Shown in pieces: positions 17,400 to 26,807 of a DNA stretch of 64,000 nucleotides (the first letter of the stretch is position 1; each line of letters starts with the position of its first letter). Both the position numbers and the translations under genes were made by a program. A model generated the notes under the pieces. The model searched no databases. It had not been told where the DNA came from and saw only the letters and a list, made by a program, of their open reading frames with translations. Source of the DNA: an uncultured Bacilli bacterium. Lineage in GTDB: Bacteria; Bacillota_I; Bacilli_A; RF39; UBA660. The stretch is from NCBI GenBank assembly GCA_934153945.1, contig CAKPFM010000001.1:1-64000 (forward strand), given 5' to 3'.

Positions 17400-17737
17400 A
17401 ATAAAAATTGTCATATAGTTTGATATAATAATATAAATTTTGAAATAAAATAGAGAAGTAAAATCTAAAAATAACATAAAATTATGTGCATTCTATATGC
17501 AAATAAAAGCAATTTTACTAACTTTTTTTTGTATATAAAGGAAGAAAAGTTAGTTAAAATATCTCTAATTTATATACATATATAAAAAAACTAATGTTAT
17601 TTTATTACTAATTTACTACTTTAATATGAAATATAAATTTAAAAATCTATTGAAAAATAGTAAAAAATATTATAATATAATCAAATATACAACCAAAAAA
17701 TTAAATCTTATATATTATTAATTTAGAAGGTGATAGA
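17400..17737 (+). other. Gene-free 340-bp region with inverted repeats; candidate small RNA
   Basis: No coding frame. TTGTCA and TATAA-like boxes stand near 17409-17440. AGTAAAAT (17457-17464) can pair with ATTTTACT (17512-17519) around two small hairpins (17475-17486 and 17487-17501), followed by eight T (17523-17530): a small three-way junction with a terminator-like end. The same right arm can pair instead with 17545-17559, giving a competing long hairpin. It could be a small RNA or a leader element of the next gene. No known family is recognised. Confidence 0.35.
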
Positions 17738-18538
17738 ATGTTTGATATAGATGAAACAATTTTCCATTTTATAGAAGATATGAAATATGTTGAAAATGAA
17801 CATGTTTTAGGTGCTTTTTTCTATGGTAGTTATTTAACAGGTTATAATGAAAATCATTCTGATATTGATATACTAATTATATTTGATAATGATAACCCAA
17901 GGCACTTAATAAGAGGAAATAAATATATAGATGGAATTAGAATAGAATATTTTGAAAAACCCATTAATGATATTTATTTAACTGTAGAAAATGAATATAA
18001 TAGTCAAAATAATGCCTCACTATCTATAATTGGTACATCAAAAATATTATTTGATAAAAATGGAAGTTTAAGAAAATTACAGGATTTTAGTCTAAAAACG
18101 TTTTCTAAGCCATTACCACCACTTGATTTAGAAGATGCTAGGGAATATGTTTCTATTTTAAATAATAGAATGGAAAAAGTTAGAAAGGCTGCTTATGAAA
18201 ACAGTCCCAATTTTATTCATTTATATCATTTAACCATTGAGAAAATTAGAAAATTTTATCATAGATTAAATGGATTACCGGCTGTGCAAACTTCAAAAGT
18301 ATATAGAGTTTATTTAGATGAAGAATATAGAAAAAGTTTTTATAAGAATAATATTCCTGAAAAGGAATTTGTATCAATGTATATAAGTGCAATAACAGAT
18401 ATTACATCCAGTATCGAAGACAAACTAAAGAAAATTGAAAATTTATTTGATTATGCTAAAAGAAATGTAATTTTAGATTCAAATGAATATAGAATTTTAA
18501 TAAAAAGTAGGAACTTAAATATTATAAATAAAAAATAA
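17738..18538 (+). CDS. Nucleotidyltransferase domain protein
   Basis: 266 residues. The N-terminal part holds the polymerase-beta-type motif GAFFYGSYLTGYNENHSDIDILI (about 25-48), with GS and the two Asp residues that bind metal. The rest is helical and could bind the target. Relatives include MNT-type antitoxins and aminoglycoside nucleotidyltransferases. No HEPN partner gene is next to it, so a toxin-antitoxin role is not supported. GAAGGTG precedes the start. The gene stands alone between two gene-free stretches. Confidence 0.75.
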   Translation: MFDIDETIFHFIEDMKYVENEHVLGAFFYGSYLTGYNENHSDIDILIIFDNDNPRHLIRGNKYIDGIRIEYFEKPINDIYLTVENEYNSQNNASLSIIGTSKILFDKNGSLRKLQDFSLKTFSKPLPPLDLEDAREYVSILNNRMEKVRKAAYENSPNFIHLYHLTIEKIRKFYHRLNGLPAVQTSKVYRVYLDEEYRKSFYKNNIPEKEFVSMYISAITDITSSIEDKLKKIENLFDYAKRNVILDSNEYRILIKSRNLNIINKK

Positions 18539-19005
18539 ATTTGTTTTTTATAAAAAAAGATTTTAATTACTAAATTATTAAAATTTTTACTACATGCCCT
18601 ATATTACATAGTAAGAGTAATATTATTTCTTATTATAGCAAAATAGCAAAAATTATGTCACTAGTCCCACTTATATATATTTAAATACTATAGTATTACA
18701 TAGTATTTTTTTAATATCTAAATATTCTCAAACATACAAAATTATCAATTGAAAAAAAATTTACTGATTTTTTACTTTTTTAGAAAGTAGAAATATAGGG
18801 AATTACAAAAATAAAAATGTTGTAACACATTAAAATTATAAGTTATAATGACATTTGATAATTTATAAAAATATAATTAAAATTCACTGTATTTTTTGAT
18901 TATAAAAATTAAATTATAATAAAAATACACAAAGAAATAGTAATTTGGATATTGTAATCTTTATGTTTGATATAATACGTGATATAATTATGTTTGGGTG
19001 GTAGT
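18539..19005. other. Gene-free AT-rich stretch between the nucleotidyltransferase gene and mtaB
   Basis: No plausible gene on either strand. It contains a terminator (18684-18712) about 145 nt after the upstream stop, so either a long 3' UTR or a separate small transcript ends there. Before it lies a stretch with a few GC islands (ATGCCC, AGTCCCAC). The right part holds TATAAT boxes near 18974 and 18983 that should start mtaB. Confidence 0.5.
18684..18712 (+). terminator. Rho-independent terminator
   Basis: AATACTAT (18684-18691) pairs with ATAGTATT (18700-18707), followed by a T run. Confidence 0.65.
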
Positions 19006-20274
19006 ATGACATTTAAAATATATACTTTAGGATGTAAAGTAAATACATATGAAAGCAATGTAATAGAAGAACAACTAATAAAAGAAGGATATAAAAAAGT
19101 AAAACAAAATGAACATGCTGATGTGATTATTGTAAATACATGTACCGTAACAAATACTTCTGATAGTAAAAGTAGAAAAATGATTCATAGAGCTAAAAAT
19201 GAAGGAAGCATAGTAATTGCATGTGGATGTATGATTCAAAATAAAAAAGAAGATGAAAATGCAGATATATTGATTGGAAATGTCGGAAAAAGTAAAATTG
19301 ATAAATATATAAAAGAATATTTAAAAAATAATGAAAAAATAATAGATATAAAAGATGTAATGAATACATGTTTTGAAGAAATGAAACTAAATAATTTTAA
19401 CAAAACAAGAGCATTCGTAAAAATTCAAGATGGTTGTAACAATTTTTGTAGCTACTGTATAATTCCATATACAAGAGGAAATGTAAGAAGTAAAACAAAA
19501 GAAGATGTACTAATAGAAATAAAAGAATTAGTAAATAAAGGACATAAAGAAATTGTATTAACTGGTATTCATACAGGACATTATGGTGAAGATAATGAAA
19601 ACTATAAATTAGCTGATTTATTATTAGATATACTAAAAATAGAAGGATTAGAAAGACTTAGAATATCTTCAATAGAAATAACTGAATTGGATGATAAATT
19701 TTTAAATGTACTTAAAGATAATAAAATATTAGTAGATCATATGCATATACCATTACAAAGTGGTTGTGATAAAATACTAAAATTAATGAATAGAAAATAT
19801 GATATAAAATACTTTAAAGAAAAAATTAATACTATTAGAAATATAAGACCAAATATATCTATAACTACAGATTTAATAGTTGGATTTCCTAACGAAACAG
19901 AAGAAGATTTCAATGAAACTATAAAAAATATACAAGAAATTAATTTTTCAAAAATACATGTTTTTCCATACTCCAGAAGAAAAGGTACTATAGCAGATGA
20001 AATGGAAAATCAAATAAAAGAAGAAATAAAAAAAGAACGTGTAAAAAAAATAATGGAAATATCAAATGAGTTAGAGAAAAAATACATGGAAAAATTTGTA
20101 GGAGAAAATTTAGAATTTATACCAGAAATAAAAAAAGATAATTATTTAATAGGTCATACAGGAAATTATATTATGGTAAAATTAGAAAGTAATGAAGAAT
20201 TAAATCATAATAGTAAAACTGTAAAAATTAGTAAAATAGAATATCCTTATGCAATAGGAATATTGACTAAATAA
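19006..20274 (+). CDS. mtaB: tRNA (t6A37) methylthiotransferase MtaB
   Basis: 422 residues from ATG at 19006 (GGTGG upstream; the earlier TTG is unlikely). MtaB turns t6A37 into ms2t6A37 in tRNAs reading ANN codons. The N-terminal domain has its three cluster cysteines in TLGCKVNTYES, NTCTVTNTSD and CGCMIQ. The radical-SAM triad is CNNFCSYC. A TRAM-like RNA-binding tail closes the protein. tcdA, which acts on the same base, lies elsewhere in the window. Confidence 0.93.
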   Translation: MTFKIYTLGCKVNTYESNVIEEQLIKEGYKKVKQNEHADVIIVNTCTVTNTSDSKSRKMIHRAKNEGSIVIACGCMIQNKKEDENADILIGNVGKSKIDKYIKEYLKNNEKIIDIKDVMNTCFEEMKLNNFNKTRAFVKIQDGCNNFCSYCIIPYTRGNVRSKTKEDVLIEIKELVNKGHKEIVLTGIHTGHYGEDNENYKLADLLLDILKIEGLERLRISSIEITELDDKFLNVLKDNKILVDHMHIPLQSGCDKILKLMNRKYDIKYFKEKINTIRNIRPNISITTDLIVGFPNETEEDFNETIKNIQEINFSKIHVFPYSRRKGTIADEMENQIKEEIKKERVKKIMEISNELEKKYMEKFVGENLEFIPEIKKDNYLIGHTGNYIMVKLESNEELNHNSKTVKISKIEYPYAIGILTK

Positions 20275-20307
20275 TTTAAAAATGATAGTTTATTAATAGG
20301 TGATACC

Positions 20308-20910
20308 ATGGAAGAAAAAGAAATCCAACTTATAAATATTAATCCAACTGATGTAATTAGAGAATATGAAAAAAAATTACAAGATCCTAATTTGCCATTA
20401 ATTAAAAGAAAAACATATGAAACATACTTAAAAAATTATGAACTTCGTAATATGAATATGCAAGAAAAACAAGATGTTATTCTAAAAGAAAATAAAGAAA
20501 TACAAGATGTTGTTTCAAAAGAACAACTTAAAAAGAAAAAAAAGCAAACTTTAACACCAAAAAAGATAATGATAACAGCAGCATTTACAGCTTTAGTAGC
20601 TACAACTACATTTACAGGATTTAAAATATATAATAGATATCAAAGATCAAATACTCTAAATAGTTATGATAAAATATACACGGCATATGAAATAGAATCA
20701 GGTGATACACTATATTCTATAGCTCAAAAACTTTATGAAAAATATCCAGAAGAGGTAAAACAATATTTAACTGTTGAAGATTTAGTTAGTGAAATTCAAC
20801 ATATCAATCATATAACAAATATAGACCTCATAAAATATGGAACAAATATCGATGTTCCTAATAAATATATTCCTAAAGAGGGATTAGAAGAAAATACCAA
20901 AAATAAGTAA
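20308..20910 (+). CDS. Membrane-anchored LysM domain protein
   Basis: 200 residues. A charged cytoplasmic part (1-88) is followed by one membrane helix (about 90-110) and a LysM peptidoglycan-binding domain outside (about 128-190, YEIESGDTLYSIAQKLYEKY). LysM is broken by a longer insertion than usual. The topology recalls YneA-like division regulators, but the long cytoplasmic N-terminus does not. It follows mtaB by 33 nt. Confidence 0.8.
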   Translation: MEEKEIQLININPTDVIREYEKKLQDPNLPLIKRKTYETYLKNYELRNMNMQEKQDVILKENKEIQDVVSKEQLKKKKKQTLTPKKIMITAAFTALVATTTFTGFKIYNRYQRSNTLNSYDKIYTAYEIESGDTLYSIAQKLYEKYPEEVKQYLTVEDLVSEIQHINHITNIDLIKYGTNIDVPNKYIPKEGLEENTKNK

Positions 20911-20963
20911 TTATAATAGTATTTTCTCTTTTTTTTTGGTATAATAACAACAAGGGTGATTCT

Positions 20964-22112
20964 ATGTTTAATAAAAAGGAAAAAACAGTTAAAGAAGTAG
21001 ATACAAAAAATTTAAATGATGTTATAACTCTATCAAAAAGAATATTAAAAATAATGTATGGATTATTCTTAATATTAGCTATTTATGTTGCTTTAAAACT
21101 ATTTAAAGAATTAAATATAAAAGCAACACTATTAGTTATTTTAAAAATATTAACTCCATTATTTATTGGTGTAGCTGTAGCTTGGCTATTTGATCCATTT
21201 GTAAAAAAATTAAAGAAAAAAGGTATAAAAAGAAGTATAGGAGCAACTATAGCTTATGTTATTTTTATAGCTGTTCTAGCACTTATAATTGGTTCAATAA
21301 TTCCAATACTAATAGAGCAAATAAATGATTTTGCTAAAACATTACCTTCGGTATTTGATAGTATAAAAAATTGGATGAACGATATTTTTGAAAAACTAAA
21401 TAATATCGAAGGATTTGATGCTACATCAATGAAAGATGAAGTATTCAAAAAAATAGAAGATATAGGAATGGGACTTACTTCATCACTGCCAGAATTACTA
21501 ATAAATACAGTTAAATCATTTTTCTCAGGAATAGGAACATTCTTAATAGGATTAATTATTGGGTTCTATTTACTAGTAGGATTTGATAATGCTAACGAAT
21601 TAATGATAACTTGGTTACCTAAAAAAATGCAAAATGATGCAAGAGACTTATTAAATGAAGTTAATACATCATTTAGAAGATTTATAAAAGGTGCTTTCTA
21701 TGATTGTAGTTTAGTATTTGTTGTAACTTCACTAGGATTTATGTTAGTCGGATTAAAAGGAGCTGTTTTATTTGGATTATTTTGTGGTATAACAAATATC
21801 ATTCCATATGCAGGACCTTATATAGGTGGAGCTCCAGCTGTAATAGTAGGATTTTCACAAGGACCAGTAACTGGTTTATTAACACTATTAGTAGTATTTG
21901 TAGTACAATTCCTAGAAGGTAATTTATTACAACCAGTAATAATGAGTAAAACAACAAAATTACATCCAGTAACAATAATGGTAGGATTGCTAATATTTGG
22001 ACACTTCTTTGGAATAGTAGGTATGGTACTATCAACACCATTAATAGCAGCAATAAAAATAATAATAATATATTTTATAGAAAAATATGAACTTTTAAAT
22101 TATCAAAAATAA
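20964..22112 (+). CDS. AI-2E family transporter (PerM/YtvI type)
   Basis: 382 residues with about eight membrane helices in the DUF20 pattern. Typical stretches are LTPLFIGVAVAWLFDP, GFYLLVGFD, FCGITNIIPYAGPYIGG and GNLLQPVIMSKTTKLHP. Family members were linked to autoinducer-2 export and to Na+/H+ exchange; which applies here is open. GGGTGAT precedes the start and a TATAAT box lies at about 20940. Confidence 0.9.
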   Translation: MFNKKEKTVKEVDTKNLNDVITLSKRILKIMYGLFLILAIYVALKLFKELNIKATLLVILKILTPLFIGVAVAWLFDPFVKKLKKKGIKRSIGATIAYVIFIAVLALIIGSIIPILIEQINDFAKTLPSVFDSIKNWMNDIFEKLNNIEGFDATSMKDEVFKKIEDIGMGLTSSLPELLINTVKSFFSGIGTFLIGLIIGFYLLVGFDNANELMITWLPKKMQNDARDLLNEVNTSFRRFIKGAFYDCSLVFVVTSLGFMLVGLKGAVLFGLFCGITNIIPYAGPYIGGAPAVIVGFSQGPVTGLLTLLVVFVVQFLEGNLLQPVIMSKTTKLHPVTIMVGLLIFGHFFGIVGMVLSTPLIAAIKIIIIYFIEKYELLNYQK

Positions 22113-22151
22113 GTATCACTAAGTGGTACTTTGTTCATGAAAGGTGATTTT

Positions 22152-22694
22152 ATGGAAAAGAAAAATCCAATAATATTTGTAATATATGGTAAAGCAAGAA
22201 GTGGTAAAAGTACTATTACAGAATATATAAAAGAATACTATCAAAGTAAAAACTTAAAAGCAATTGATTTAATGTATGCCGAATCAATAAAAAACTATGC
22301 TAAAAAGATAATAAATTGGGATGGTAAAGAAGAAACAAAACCAAGAGATTTTCTACAACAACTAGGTACTGAAATAATAAGAAATAAAATAGATAGTAAT
22401 TTCTTTATAAATAGAATGTTACAAGATATAGAAGTTTATTCATATTTCTATGATGTAATTATAATAACAGATGCTAGATTAAAACAAGAAATAGAAATTC
22501 CTTATAAAAAATATGAAAAAGTAATTAGAATTAAAATAGAAGGAAATAACTCTGATTTAACAGATAAACAAAAACAACATATAACAGAAACAGCTCTAAA
22601 TAATTATGATGAGTATGAATACAAAATAATTAATAATGGAACATTAGAACAATTAAAAAATAAAGTCAATAATATATTAGATGAGGTGAAATAA
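22152..22694 (+). CDS. Deoxynucleotide monophosphate kinase-like P-loop protein
   Basis: 180 residues from ATG at 22152 (AAGGTGAT upstream). The P-loop is GKARSGKST (about 13-21), and IIITDARLKQEIE provides the second motif of the dNMP/dephospho-CoA kinase type. It probably phosphorylates a nucleotide; the exact substrate is not visible. The end overlaps the alaS start by 1 nt (TAATG), so both are in one operon. Confidence 0.7.
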   Translation: MEKKNPIIFVIYGKARSGKSTITEYIKEYYQSKNLKAIDLMYAESIKNYAKKIINWDGKEETKPRDFLQQLGTEIIRNKIDSNFFINRMLQDIEVYSYFYDVIIITDARLKQEIEIPYKKYEKVIRIKIEGNNSDLTDKQKQHITETALNNYDEYEYKIINNGTLEQLKNKVNNILDEVK

Positions 22695-24454
22695 TGAATT
22701 TAAAAGATTTATACATAAATTTCTTTATAAGTAAAGGACATAAACAAATACCAAGTGCTCCAGTAGTACCAGAAAATGATAACACTGTTTTATTCAATAC
22801 TGCAGGAATGCAACCATTAATACCTTACTTAATGGGTCAACCACATCCTTATGGAACAAGACTATGTGATTATCAAAAATGTATTAGAACAAATGACTTA
22901 GATGAGGTAGGAGATACATATCATCATACATTTTTTGAAATGTTGGGTAATTGGTCACTAGGGGATTATTTCAAAGATGAAGCTATAACATGGAGTTTTG
23001 AGTTTTTAACAAAAGTATTAAATATACCTGTAGAAAGATTAGCAGTAACAATATTTGCAGGAAATGAAATAGCGCCAACTGATACATATACAAAAAACAT
23101 TTGGTTAAAATTAGGAATTCCAGAAAAAAGAATTTGTGCGACAAAAGAAGATAATTGGTGGCCAAATTTAGAAATGCCAGGATTATGTGGACCTGATTCA
23201 GAAATGTTTTATTGGCGTAGCAATGATCCAATACCAGAAGCATTTGATCCAGAAGATACAAGATGGGTAGAAATATGGAACGATGTATTTATGCAATATA
23301 ACCATAATGAAGATGGGAATATTGTTGAACTTCCTAAAAAAAATGTCGATACAGGTATGGGAGTAGAAAGAGTAACTGCTATATTAGAAGGAAAAAATGA
23401 TAACTATGAATCGTCAATATGGTCTCCAGTTATAAAAGTAATAGAAGAAATATCAGGAAAAACTTATCTAGGAAACGAAAAAAGTATGCGTATTATAGCA
23501 GATCATTTAAGAACTTCAGTATTTATAAGTGCTGATCCATCAAGTATTAAACCTAGTAATGTTGGACAAGGATATATTTTAAGAAGACTAATTAGACGAG
23601 CTATAAGACATGCTAAAAAATTAAATATTGATATTAATTCAGACTGGGAACAAAAAATTGCTAAAGTAATTTTAGATATGTATGAAGACTATTATAAAGA
23701 AATAAAAGATAATCGAGAAGTAGTATTAGAAGTATTAAAAAATGAAAAAATCAAATTTAATAGAACATTAGAAAAAGGATTAAGAGAATTTGAAAAAGTA
23801 ACTAAAAATAACTCAAATATAGATGGAGTAACAGCATTTCATTTATTTGATACATATGGTTTTCCAATTGAATTAACTATTGAACTTGCTAATGAACTTA
23901 ACATAAAAGTAGATGAAGAAGGATTTGTTGCTAAATTTAAAGAACATCAAGAAAAAAGTAGAACAGCATCTGCTGGACAATTTAAAGGTGGATTAGGTGG
24001 TAATGGAGAAATAGAAACAAAATACCATACTGCAACACACCTTTTAAATGCAGCACTTAAAATAACTGTAAATAAAGATATTCACCAAAAAGGTTCAAAT
24101 ATAACAAGTGAAAGATTAAGATTTGATTTTAACTCAGATCATAAATTAACAGAAGAGGAAAAGTTAAATACTGAAAAATTAGTAAATGAATGGATAGAAG
24201 CCGGATTAGATGTAACTGTCGAAGAAATGAGCAAAGAAGAAGCCATTAAATCAGGAGCAGAATGTATGTTTATAGAAAAATATCCTGATATTGTAACAGT
24301 ATATTCTATAGGTAATGATAAATATGGTATTGTATCAAAAGAATTATGTGGAGGACCACACGTAAAAAATACTAAGGAACTAGGTCATTTTACAATAAAA
24401 AAAGAAGAAGCAAGTAGTGCTGGAGTAAGAAGAATAAAAGCCATTTTAGACTAA
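22694..24454 (+). CDS. alaS: Alanine--tRNA ligase, short form without C-Ala domain
   Basis: 586 residues, against about 870-880 for usual bacterial AlaRS. The class II core is complete (FNTAGMQPLIPYLMG, DTYHHTFFEMLGNWS, CGPDSEMFYW, ILRRLIRRAIRHAKK). The editing domain is present too: HTATHLLNAAL near 445 and CGGPHV near 552, where the usual sequence is CGGTHV. The editing site begins about 120 residues earlier than in E. coli AlaRS (His564), and the protein stops directly after it. The C-terminal DHHA1/C-Ala part that helps bind tRNA and dimerise is missing; the stop is followed by an unrelated gene, so it is not a recent truncation. Confidence 0.92.
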   Translation: MNLKDLYINFFISKGHKQIPSAPVVPENDNTVLFNTAGMQPLIPYLMGQPHPYGTRLCDYQKCIRTNDLDEVGDTYHHTFFEMLGNWSLGDYFKDEAITWSFEFLTKVLNIPVERLAVTIFAGNEIAPTDTYTKNIWLKLGIPEKRICATKEDNWWPNLEMPGLCGPDSEMFYWRSNDPIPEAFDPEDTRWVEIWNDVFMQYNHNEDGNIVELPKKNVDTGMGVERVTAILEGKNDNYESSIWSPVIKVIEEISGKTYLGNEKSMRIIADHLRTSVFISADPSSIKPSNVGQGYILRRLIRRAIRHAKKLNIDINSDWEQKIAKVILDMYEDYYKEIKDNREVVLEVLKNEKIKFNRTLEKGLREFEKVTKNNSNIDGVTAFHLFDTYGFPIELTIELANELNIKVDEEGFVAKFKEHQEKSRTASAGQFKGGLGGNGEIETKYHTATHLLNAALKITVNKDIHQKGSNITSERLRFDFNSDHKLTEEEKLNTEKLVNEWIEAGLDVTVEEMSKEEAIKSGAECMFIEKYPDIVTVYSIGNDKYGIVSKELCGGPHVKNTKELGHFTIKKEEASSAGVRRIKAILD

Positions 24455-24982
24455 ATATTCATTAACTCCATACTTTTCTTCAACTGTATCAAAAAATAGA
24501 AAAATATGTGGCGGTCTATATGTAAGATAGCCAAATACCAAATATAAAGCTATTATTAAAAATATTGAAATGTTTTCTATATAAGGTATTTTATTTCTTG
24601 ATAAAATATAATAACTTATAAAATTCATAAAGATATAAACTAAAAATAACAAGATAATTGGAATAAACATAGAACGACTTATAAATAAATGAATTGGTAC
24701 AAATACAATTAAATAAACAATTATTCCTAATAAAATAGATAAAAAACAAGAAAATAAATAATTATTAATTTCAATATTAAAATGTTTAATTATAAAAAAT
24801 TCAAAAATTCCATAAAATAAAAAGCATGTAGCAAGAATTTTCATATGTTCGAAAATGCTTTCATTGACAGGAAAAAATATTGATGTAAATGTATTTGGAC
24901 ACCACTTATACATATTGTGTGCTAAAAAAGATAATAAAAATACTCCAAAAACATTAATAATTTTAATTTTCTTTAAGTTCAT
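24446..24982 (-). CDS. DUF6512-like membrane protein
   Basis: 178 residues with about five membrane helices. The beginning (FLLSFLAHNMYKWCP, then FFPVNESIFEHMKIL) resembles DUF6512 proteins, whose role is unknown. It is convergent with alaS and the 3' ends overlap by 9 nt. A GGTGATATT ribosome site stands before its ATG (complement of 24980-24982). Confidence 0.6.
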   Translation of the reverse strand: MNLKKIKIINVFGVFLLSFLAHNMYKWCPNTFTSIFFPVNESIFEHMKILATCFLFYGIFEFFIIKHFNIEINNYLFSCFLSILLGIIVYLIVFVPIHLFISRSMFIPIILLFLVYIFMNFISYYILSRNKIPYIENISIFLIIALYLVFGYLTYRPPHIFLFFDTVEEKYGVNEYLV

Positions 24983-25040
24983 AATATCACCATTAATATT
25001 ATAAGTAATAAGGAAAAATATATACTAAAGGAGGAATAAC

Positions 25041-26807
25041 ATGGATAATTATTTGACAGAATCTGAAATCAAAGAAATTAGAAATAGTGTTGATATTGTC
25101 GATGTTATTTCCGAATATATACCATTAACAGCCAAAGGAAAAAATTTCTTTGGTGTTTGTCCTTTTCATGCCGACCATTCACCAAGTATGAGTGTATCAA
25201 GAGAAAAACAAATATATACATGTTTTTCATGTGGAGCTAGCGGTAATGTTATAACTTTTTTAATGAATTATGAAAATATTAGTTTTGCTGAAGCACTAAA
25301 AAAACTAGCTGATAAAGCTGGAATAAATATATCAATAGGAAATAAAAAACAAAAGATAAATAAAAATAAAGAATTATATGATATATATGAAATGAGTCAA
25401 AAAATATATCAAAATAACTTAAATTCTGAAGCAGGAATAAAAGCAAAAGAATACTTAAAAAATAGAGATATAACAAATGAAATAATAAAAGAATTTGGAA
25501 TAGGATTATCGATAAAAGATTCAAAATTAATAACAAATATGTTATTAAAAAAAGGATTTAAGGATAAAGAACTAATAAATAGTGGATTAGTAGGGAATAA
25601 TGAAAAAGGACTACATGATATTTACTACAATAGAATTATGTTTCCTTTATATGATTTATCTGGAAACATAGTAGGATATAGTGGAAGAATATATGATTCT
25701 ATAGATACTGCAAAATATGTCAATACAAAGGAAACAGCAATATTTAAAAAAGGTGAACTTCTATATAACTATCATAGAGCAAAAGAAGAAGCTAGAAAAA
25801 CAGGCAAAATTATAGTAATGGAAGGATTCATGGATGTTATAGCAGCATATAAAGTTGGAATTAAAAATGTTGTAGCAACCATGGGTACTGCTGTAACAGA
25901 AAACCAAGCTAATTTAATCAAAAGGATGGCAAAAGAAGTAATACTATGTTTTGATGGAGATCAAGCAGGTGCTAAAGCAACATTCTCATGTAGTGAAGAA
26001 CTAGCAAAACTAAATGTAGTACCAAAAGTAGTTAGACTAGAAGAAAATTTAGATCCAGATGAATATATAAAAAAATATGGAAATAACTTTCTAAACAAAA
26101 TAAATAATCCAATAAGTGTTATGGATTTTAAACTAAAATACTTAAAAAAAGACTTAAATTTAACAGATCAAGTAGAATATTCAAAATATATAAATAATGT
26201 ACTAAACGAAATAAATAGAACTGATGATATTATCTTAAAAGAGTTAACTTTACAAAAACTTGCCACAGAAAGTAATTTAGGACTTGACATTTTAAGAGAA
26301 AAATTAGAAAATATGAACGAATCAAAAAAAGAAGTACAGACAGAAATAGTAAAAGAAAATAAACAAACGGGAGCAGCATTAAAAGCAGAACAGTCTCTAA
26401 TGTATTATTTAATTAATAGTAAAGAAGTTGTAACAATATTTAATAATAATAATGTATTTTTACAAACAAGTAAATATCGTAAATTAGCTTTAGAAGTAAT
26501 AGCAATATCTAAAACGAGTGATATTAAAGTAGCAGATCTTTTATCTGAATTTATCAATAATGAAGAAGAAACTAATACGATAAATGAACTATTAGCACTA
26601 AATATAAAAGAAGAATATACAAAAGAAGAAATACTAGGGTATATATATACAATAAAATTAAATAATATAAAAATAGAGAAAAAAAGATTAAAGGAATTAA
26701 TGCATACCGTTATAGATAAAACAGAACGAGACAATATAGCCAAAAAAATAGTAGAACTAAAACTAGAAGAACTAGAAATAAAGAAAGAGGGATATTATGG
26801 TAAATGA
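25041..26807 (+). CDS. dnaG: DNA primase
   Basis: 588 residues. Makes RNA primers at the replication fork. The N-terminal zinc finger is CPFHADHS...CFSCGASG, the TOPRIM core has VMEGFMDVIAAY and FDGDQAGAKA, and the C-terminal helicase-binding part follows from about 440. The start has AAAGGAGG. It overlaps rpoD by 11 nt, the classic macromolecular synthesis operon without rpsU. Confidence 0.96.
   Translation: MDNYLTESEIKEIRNSVDIVDVISEYIPLTAKGKNFFGVCPFHADHSPSMSVSREKQIYTCFSCGASGNVITFLMNYENISFAEALKKLADKAGINISIGNKKQKINKNKELYDIYEMSQKIYQNNLNSEAGIKAKEYLKNRDITNEIIKEFGIGLSIKDSKLITNMLLKKGFKDKELINSGLVGNNEKGLHDIYYNRIMFPLYDLSGNIVGYSGRIYDSIDTAKYVNTKETAIFKKGELLYNYHRAKEEARKTGKIIVMEGFMDVIAAYKVGIKNVVATMGTAVTENQANLIKRMAKEVILCFDGDQAGAKATFSCSEELAKLNVVPKVVRLEENLDPDEYIKKYGNNFLNKINNPISVMDFKLKYLKKDLNLTDQVEYSKYINNVLNEINRTDDIILKELTLQKLATESNLGLDILREKLENMNESKKEVQTEIVKENKQTGAALKAEQSLMYYLINSKEVVTIFNNNNVFLQTSKYRKLALEVIAISKTSDIKVADLLSEFINNEEETNTINELLALNIKEEYTKEEILGYIYTIKLNNIKIEKKRLKELMHTVIDKTERDNIAKKIVELKLEELEIKKEGYYGK

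Noticed and set aside
17738..18538. MNT/HEPN toxin-antitoxin pair
   Set aside because: Only the nucleotidyltransferase is present; no HEPN gene is next to it.
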